Positions 35,727-39,588 of a stretch of 39,588 nucleotides of DNA are shown piece after piece (the first letter of the stretch is position 1; every line of letters begins with the position of its first letter). Source of the DNA: Bacteroidota bacterium (lineage in GTDB: Bacteria; Bacteroidota; Bacteroidia; Chitinophagales; Chitinophagaceae); the NCBI GenBank assembly GCA_947453145.1, contig CANGFA010000021.1, positions 1 to 39,588 of the forward strand, written 5' to 3'. The notes beneath the pieces were generated by a model. That model saw only the letters and a program-made list of their open reading frames with translations, made no database searches and was not told where the DNA came from. Both the position numbers and the translations under genes were made by a program.

Positions 35727-36254
35727 TTACCATCCTTTCTGTTCTCTTAATGCTTTAATGTGTGCAATATGGTGTTTGCCATGCCAAGCATAAATCGTAA
35801 ACAAATCCCAAATACTAACTTCTGCATTTCGCACTGGATGAAACAATTTACGTTCAAATTGTTCAGGCGTTAAACTAGCCAACAAATTTCCCCAACGCTC
35901 ATGCAAAGCATGCAATAAAGTAATAGAAACATTTAAAGGTGTCTCTAAAACGTCCGCAGTTTGAGACCATGCATTTTCATCGTAGGTTTTAATGGCAGGA
36001 ACTTCCTCGGTTAAAGCCAATTTAAAACGGGTAAACGCATTCATGTGACTATCCGCTAAATGATGTACTACTTGATTCACGGTCCAGCCCCCTTCACGAT
36101 AAGGGGTGTCTAATTGCGCCTTGTCTAAATTTAATATAATATACTCTAAATCCGATGGCACATTTCGTAAATCCTGAATCCATTGAATTTTAGTTGCTTC
36201 ACTAAATGGAGTTACTTGGTATTTCCCAATGGGGTAACGTGGGTCATTTGTCAT
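35727..36254 (-). CDS. DinB/YfiT-like metal-dependent transferase (putative bacillithiol-type transferase)
   Basis: A 175-residue four-helix DinB-superfamily protein. DPRYPIGKYQVTPFSEA at the N-terminus and the metal-site histidines in GGWTVNQVVHHLADSHMNA and YAWHGKHHIAHI match the YfiT/BstA group, some of which conjugate thiols to electrophiles. The Met at 36254 gives the usual family N-terminus; an earlier in-frame start at 36308 would overlap the ABC gene stop and add 18 poorly conserved residues. It follows the ABC ATPase gene by 38 bases. Whether this organism makes bacillithiol cannot be judged here. Confidence 0.88.
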   Translation of the reverse strand: MTNDPRYPIGKYQVTPFSEATKIQWIQDLRNVPSDLEYIILNLDKAQLDTPYREGGWTVNQVVHHLADSHMNAFTRFKLALTEEVPAIKTYDENAWSQTADVLETPLNVSITLLHALHERWGNLLASLTPEQFERKLFHPVRNAEVSIWDLFTIYAWHGKHHIAHIKALREQKGW

Positions 36255-36292
36255 GGTCTTACTATTTGTTAGGTTATTATTGATACTTAAAA

Positions 36293-37057
36293 TTATTCTG
36301 CTCTCCACTCTTTTCCTGTTAGAGAAATAAACACATCTTCCAAATTAGCTTTTTTCACTTCTTTTTCTTTTTCAAAACCTGTAGCTACCAAGTCATCAAT
36401 TAATTCACTAGGTGAACTAATTGCAATAATTTTCCCGCTATCCACAATGGCAACTCGATCACATAAAATTTCGGCCTCGTCCATATAGTGGGTGGTTATA
36501 ATTACCGTAGTCCCATTGTCTCTAATTTCTTTAATTAAATCCCATAAATTTCGTCTTGCTTGTGGATCTAACCCTGTAGTGGGTTCATCCAAGAAAATAA
36601 TTTTAGGTTTATTAATTAAGGTCGTAGCAATAGAAAATCTTTGTTTTTGCCCTCCACTCATTTCCTTGTACTTTGCCTTTGCTTTGTCTTCTAAATTTAC
36701 TTTTTTAAGAAGCGCCATAGGGTCCACGTCACTTTGGTACAAGCCAACAAACAAATGAATTAATTCAGTTAAATTTAAGCTGGGATAAAAACCAGAGGTT
36801 TGTAATTGCACTCCAATCATTTTTTTTATTTCTTCCGGTGCCGTATCCAAATTAATACCATCCACTATTACTTCGCCACTTGTTTTTTCTCTTAGGGTTT
36901 CAATAATCTCTAAGGTGGTAGATTTGCCTGCGCCATTGGGGCCCAATAAACCAAATATCTCCCCTTCATACACCTCAAAACTAATGCCTTTTACGGCTTC
37001 AAAATCCCCATAGGATTTAACTAGATTTTTGACAGAAATAATTGTTTTGGAATGCAT
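36293..37057 (-). CDS. ABC transporter ATP-binding protein
   Basis: A 254-residue ATPase of the multidrug/ABC-2 export type. It has Walker A GPNGAGKST, Q-loop VQLQTSGFYPSLNLTE, signature MSGGQKQRFS, Walker B IIFLDEPTTGLDPQ, and the H-loop TTHYMDEAEILCDR. The C-terminal EDVFISLTGKEW is typical of these export ATPases. The start at 37057 (MHSKTIISV) is chosen because the longer frame to 37156 would overlap purK and the shared promoter region; exact -7 elements lie at 37078-37085 (minus) and 37100-37107 (plus). No permease is found adjacent, only the YfiT-like gene. Confidence 0.93.
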   Translation of the reverse strand: MHSKTIISVKNLVKSYGDFEAVKGISFEVYEGEIFGLLGPNGAGKSTTLEIIETLREKTSGEVIVDGINLDTAPEEIKKMIGVQLQTSGFYPSLNLTELIHLFVGLYQSDVDPMALLKKVNLEDKAKAKYKEMSGGQKQRFSIATTLINKPKIIFLDEPTTGLDPQARRNLWDLIKEIRDNGTTVIITTHYMDEAEILCDRVAIVDSGKIIAISSPSELIDDLVATGFEKEKEVKKANLEDVFISLTGKEWRAE

Positions 37058-37077
37058 ATTAAATGAATTGATCACAA

Positions 37078-37085
37078 CAAATTTA
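37078..37085 (-). promoter_or_regulatory. Candidate -7 element for the ABC ATPase gene
   Basis: On the minus strand this reads TAAATTTG, an exact TAnnTTTG match 20 bases before the ATG at 37057. It supports the shorter start of the ATPase. Confidence 0.45.
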
Positions 37086-37099
37086 GTTTCTTTTAGCCT

Positions 37100-37107
37100 T
37101 ATCTTTG
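37100..37107 (+). promoter_or_regulatory. Candidate -7 element for purK
   Basis: TATCTTTG is an exact TAnnTTTG match 19 bases before the purK ATG. It shares a 69-base divergent region with the ATPase promoter. Confidence 0.5.
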
Positions 37108-37126
37108 ACAAAATAAATAGGAACTT

Positions 37127-38257
37127 ATGAAAGTAGGTATTTTGGGTGGAGGCCAATTGGGAAGAATGCTTTTACAAGCGGCTGCCAACTATGATGTAAC
37201 CACATATGTTTTAGAAAACGATCCTACCTGCCCTGCTGCACATTTATGCCATCACTTTACAAAAGGGGATATTACCAATTTTGATGCAGTATATAATTTT
37301 GGTAAAAATCTAGATGCTTTAACCATAGAAATTGAAGCCGTAAATGTAGATGCATTGTCACAACTAGAAAAAGAAGGTGTTAAGGTATACCCAACCCCTG
37401 CCGCAATACGTATCATTAAAAATAAAATCTTACAAAAGCAATTTTACACCCAAAACGAAATTCCTACTTCGGAATATTTTATTACCCAATCCAAGTCCGA
37501 TTTACTACAGCATATTTCTTTTTTACCTGCTGTTCATAAATTAGCCGAAGGGGGTTATGATGGAAAAGGTGTGCAAGTTATCCATAATGAAAGCGAATTA
37601 GAATTGGGATTTAATGCACCCTCTGTTTTAGAAAAGAAAATAAAAATTCACAAAGAGATTGCCTTGATTGTAGCCATGGATGCAAAAGGAGAAACCATTA
37701 TTTATCCTCCTGCGGAAATGATTTTCGATCCTGTTTATAATTTATTGGATTATCAACTAAGTCCTGCCAAGTTGGAGGAAAAACAATTGTGGAAGGCCGA
37801 AGCCATTGCAAGAAAAGTAGTAACCGGATTAAAAAGCCCTGGCTTATTTGCCATTGAATTATTTATCGATGACCAAGGGGATGTTTGGGTAAACGAAGCA
37901 GCACCCAGAGTGCACAATAGTGGTCACCATACGATTGAAGCTAATTATAGCAGTCAATATGATATGCTTCTTAGAATTTTAATGGACTATCCCTTAGGCA
38001 ATCCAGCTGCTATTATGCCATCTGCCATTGTAAATATTATTGGCGCAGAAGGTTATACAGGCAATGTATTTTATGAAGGCTTGGAAGAAGTTTTAAAAAT
38101 GGACAATGTATTTATTCACTTATATGGAAAGACTCAAACCAAACCAGGTAGAAAAATGGGCCATGTAACCATTATAAGTAGCGACTACCAAGATCTATCT
38201 CATAAAGCAAATAAAATAAAGCACACGCTTAAAGCAATTAGTAAGCGTAACGTATAG
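37127..38257 (+). CDS. purK: 5-(carboxyamino)imidazole ribonucleotide synthase PurK
   Basis: A 376-residue ATP-grasp enzyme that carboxylates aminoimidazole ribonucleotide with bicarbonate and ATP in purine synthesis. It begins MKVGILGGGQLGRMLLQAA, followed by EIEAVNVDAL, KNKILQKQFYTQNEIPTS and the ATP-grasp segments LAEGGYDGKGVQVI and FAIELFIDDQGDVWVNEAAP, RVHNSGHHTIEA, all diagnostic. Length is as expected. PurE is not in the window. It is divergent from the ABC ATPase and converges on the DUF3078 gene with a 24-base gap. Confidence 0.97.
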   Translation: MKVGILGGGQLGRMLLQAAANYDVTTYVLENDPTCPAAHLCHHFTKGDITNFDAVYNFGKNLDALTIEIEAVNVDALSQLEKEGVKVYPTPAAIRIIKNKILQKQFYTQNEIPTSEYFITQSKSDLLQHISFLPAVHKLAEGGYDGKGVQVIHNESELELGFNAPSVLEKKIKIHKEIALIVAMDAKGETIIYPPAEMIFDPVYNLLDYQLSPAKLEEKQLWKAEAIARKVVTGLKSPGLFAIELFIDDQGDVWVNEAAPRVHNSGHHTIEANYSSQYDMLLRILMDYPLGNPAAIMPSAIVNIIGAEGYTGNVFYEGLEEVLKMDNVFIHLYGKTQTKPGRKMGHVTIISSDYQDLSHKANKIKHTLKAISKRNV

Positions 38258-38281
38258 CCGAGTTATAAATTATTTATTCGT

Positions 38282-39292
38282 CTATTTATTAGAATTCCCA
38301 CCTGCATTATTTTCAACAGCAGCAACCATTTTGAGTTTAGAGATCGTTTTTTTAATTGTCAATGGTTTTACGTATCCAATACCTATGATACTCTTAAGCT
38401 GCAAACCAGGTGAAGTTTTGTTCGGTCCAAAAATTCTTATTTTATCGTCGTACATTAAATCCAAGCTATAGGTAGCGGAGAAATTTTTATGCAACTTAAA
38501 TGTAAATAAGTTAGTCATATACAGGTTTACATTCTCTGGCTTTTCATAATAGTTGGAGAAAAAATCGGCCCTACCTCTGTAATTAATAGTTGGCGTTAGA
38601 TTATTATTATAGTTTACGGTTACAAATAAACCGGTTTCTCTATTAAAATATTTTCCTACTGGTACACCATATTTTCCTGCATTGGCTAAGTTCCTATTTA
38701 ATACCAAAGTACTACGAGAAGTTAAAGGAGAAAAGAAAATAGATAATTGTGCATTGGGCTTATAGTCCACCCCCGCAGATAAAATAATGTAAGCGGGCGA
38801 TAATAAACTTGAAGTAAAATTAGAAGTTGTTCCACTATATGAATAACCATCAAAAATTTGAGATCGCACATTAAATAATCCAGAAATGTACAATTGACCA
38901 ATTGAATCTATCTTATACCCATACTTACTTAATAAGTCGATACGGTCGTCGTTTTTTCTGCCGCCTAAATTACTTGACTGCATATAACCAAGATTCAAGT
39001 CAAAATTATTGTCCCAACTATGTCTTGGCCTTTGGTAATAGGCAAAATAGTTAAAGTAGCTTGTAAAAGCCATATTAAAATTGTCTCCCCCTGCTGCCCA
39101 ATTGCTTAAAGAACTTTGAGATAGATTAAAATTATACATACCTCCTCTTTTCCAATTCCAAGTACTAGTATCTGTTTCTTTCTTAATATTTCGAGAGGTC
39201 TCATTTCGCAATTTGGCAACCGCCACATCCTGCGCAAATGAAAAATTTACTAAAAGGCTACTAAAAATAACTGCAAGCCATTTCTTCATCAA
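38282..39292 (-). CDS. DUF3078-family outer-membrane protein
   Basis: A 336-residue protein with a signal peptide (KKWLAVIFSSLLVNFSFAQ). The mature part begins with WNWKRGGMYNFNLSQSSLSN and WAAGGDNFNMAF, then NFDLNLGYMQSSN and DDRIDLLSKYGY, the DUF3078 signature, followed by alternating beta strands that suggest a barrel. The ending is unusual in lacking a clear terminal aromatic, finishing with a polar tail after the last strand. The role is unknown; it is common in Bacteroidota. A TAnnTTTG element precedes it at 39306-39313. Confidence 0.9.
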   Translation of the reverse strand: MMKKWLAVIFSSLLVNFSFAQDVAVAKLRNETSRNIKKETDTSTWNWKRGGMYNFNLSQSSLSNWAAGGDNFNMAFTSYFNYFAYYQRPRHSWDNNFDLNLGYMQSSNLGGRKNDDRIDLLSKYGYKIDSIGQLYISGLFNVRSQIFDGYSYSGTTSNFTSSLLSPAYIILSAGVDYKPNAQLSIFFSPLTSRSTLVLNRNLANAGKYGVPVGKYFNRETGLFVTVNYNNNLTPTINYRGRADFFSNYYEKPENVNLYMTNLFTFKLHKNFSATYSLDLMYDDKIRIFGPNKTSPGLQLKSIIGIGYVKPLTIKKTISKLKMVAAVENNAGGNSNK

Positions 39293-39305
39293 GGATTGAT
39301 TTTTT

Positions 39306-39313
39306 CAAATATA
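39306..39313 (-). promoter_or_regulatory. Candidate -7 element for the DUF3078 gene
   Basis: On the minus strand this reads TATATTTG, an exact TAnnTTTG match 13 bases upstream of the ATG at 39292. Confidence 0.4.
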
Positions 39314-39446
39314 CTAATTTATATAAATCATTGATTTTTAGTAACCTATCTAATATACATAAATTTAGTTGCACTTTTTAAGCCGCTCATTTTCAAATAT
39401 TTAGCTATCAATGTATGACAAGATGGCACTTACCAAGAATTTTAAC

Positions 39447-39454
39447 TAAATTTG
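39447..39454 (+). promoter_or_regulatory. Candidate -7 element for the right-edge gene
   Basis: TAAATTTG is an exact TAnnTTTG match 28 bases before the ATG at 39483. Confidence 0.4.
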
Positions 39455-39482
39455 CAGACTCAAACAATAGCAACAAGTTTTC

Positions 39483-39588
39483 ATGGAATTATACGCCAAC
39501 GATACTAAAACGCATGACGAATCAAGACAAGGTGAAGCATTTGCTTCCATTGGTCCCATTAAGCATTTTGACAAGTTCTTTTATGTAG
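39483..39588 (+). CDS. Unidentified protein, N-terminal 35 codons only
   Basis: An ATG opens a frame that runs off the right edge without a stop, with a good -7 element upstream. The visible start (MELYANDTKTHDESRQ, GPIKHFDKFFYV) is polar and then turns aromatic, so a membrane segment could begin just beyond the edge. I do not recognise the family. Confidence 0.55.
   Translation, partial: MELYANDTKTHDESRQGEAFASIGPIKHFDKFFYV

Noticed and set aside
37058..37156. Longer N-terminus for the ABC ATPase starting at 37156
   Set aside because: It would overlap purK and both candidate promoters, and the added residues are not ATPase-like; the ATG at 37057 gives the normal family start.
38226..38250. 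Inverted repeat ACGCTT/AAGCGT near the purK end
   Set aside because: It lies inside the purK coding sequence with a 12-base loop and no T-run, so it is likely chance.
38258..38281. Possible terminator between purK and the DUF3078 gene (ATAAAT/ATTTAT)
   Set aside because: The arms are short, A-T only and leave almost no loop, so the pairing is not convincing.

Overview
The window is low-GC DNA from a member of the Bacteroidota, most likely in or near the Chitinophagales/Chitinophagaceae; that rank is inferred from gene content only. Supporting signs are type IX secretion (T9SS) cargo with gliding-motility type C-terminal domains, a PorP/SprF barrel, a Reg_prop/Y_Y_Y sensor kinase, DUF3078 and DUF4294 proteins, TAnnTTTG-type -7 promoter elements, and starts without Shine-Dalgarno sequences. 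I found no tRNA, rRNA, CRISPR array, transposase or integrase. The window is gene-dense, with no gap over 300 bases.

Layout. (1) 1-6316, minus: the first ~2,105 codons of a giant exported surface protein whose C-terminus lies beyond the left edge. It carries Ig-like, glycine-rich and LamG-like parts, then ~300-residue units framed by DxDxDG calcium-binding motifs. (2) 6478-10102, minus: a two-gene system, with a NarL-type response regulator overlapping a membrane-bound Reg_prop/Y_Y_Y histidine kinase. Near-identical palindromes lie upstream of the regulator and of the giant surface gene. (3) 10242-12311, minus: an exported GH20 beta-N-acetylhexosaminidase. (4) 12463-13917, plus: a 76-residue protein resembling a free-standing T9SS sorting domain, then rlmH and a rhomboid protease. 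(5) 13923-23000, minus: two large paralogous T9SS cargo proteins on either side of a PorP/SprF-like barrel, packed with a 1-base gap and a 4-base overlap. (6) 23071-29923, minus: tilS, glnS, a DUF4294 protein, ccmF and a Cys-type ccmE. (7) 29988-35701, plus: an unknown membrane protein, an unusual radical SAM protein, a DMT exporter, a TauE/SafE permease, a TonB-like protein and folC, ending at a hairpin terminator. (8) 35727-37057, minus: a YfiT/DinB-like protein and an ABC ATPase, divergent from purK (37127-38257, plus). (9) 38282-39292, minus: a DUF3078 outer-membrane protein, divergent from an unidentified gene cut by the right edge.

How the parts fit. The accessory theme is cell-surface biology: one giant mosaic adhesin, a barrel with two large secreted partners, a chitin-type hexosaminidase, and an adjacent sensor pair that may control some of these. 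The rest is housekeeping (tRNA charging and modification, rRNA methylation, cytochrome c maturation, folate and purine synthesis). The most interesting leads are the repeat-framed variable inserts of the giant protein, the stand-alone sorting-domain-like protein, the shared palindromes, and the Cys-rich radical SAM protein of unknown function.
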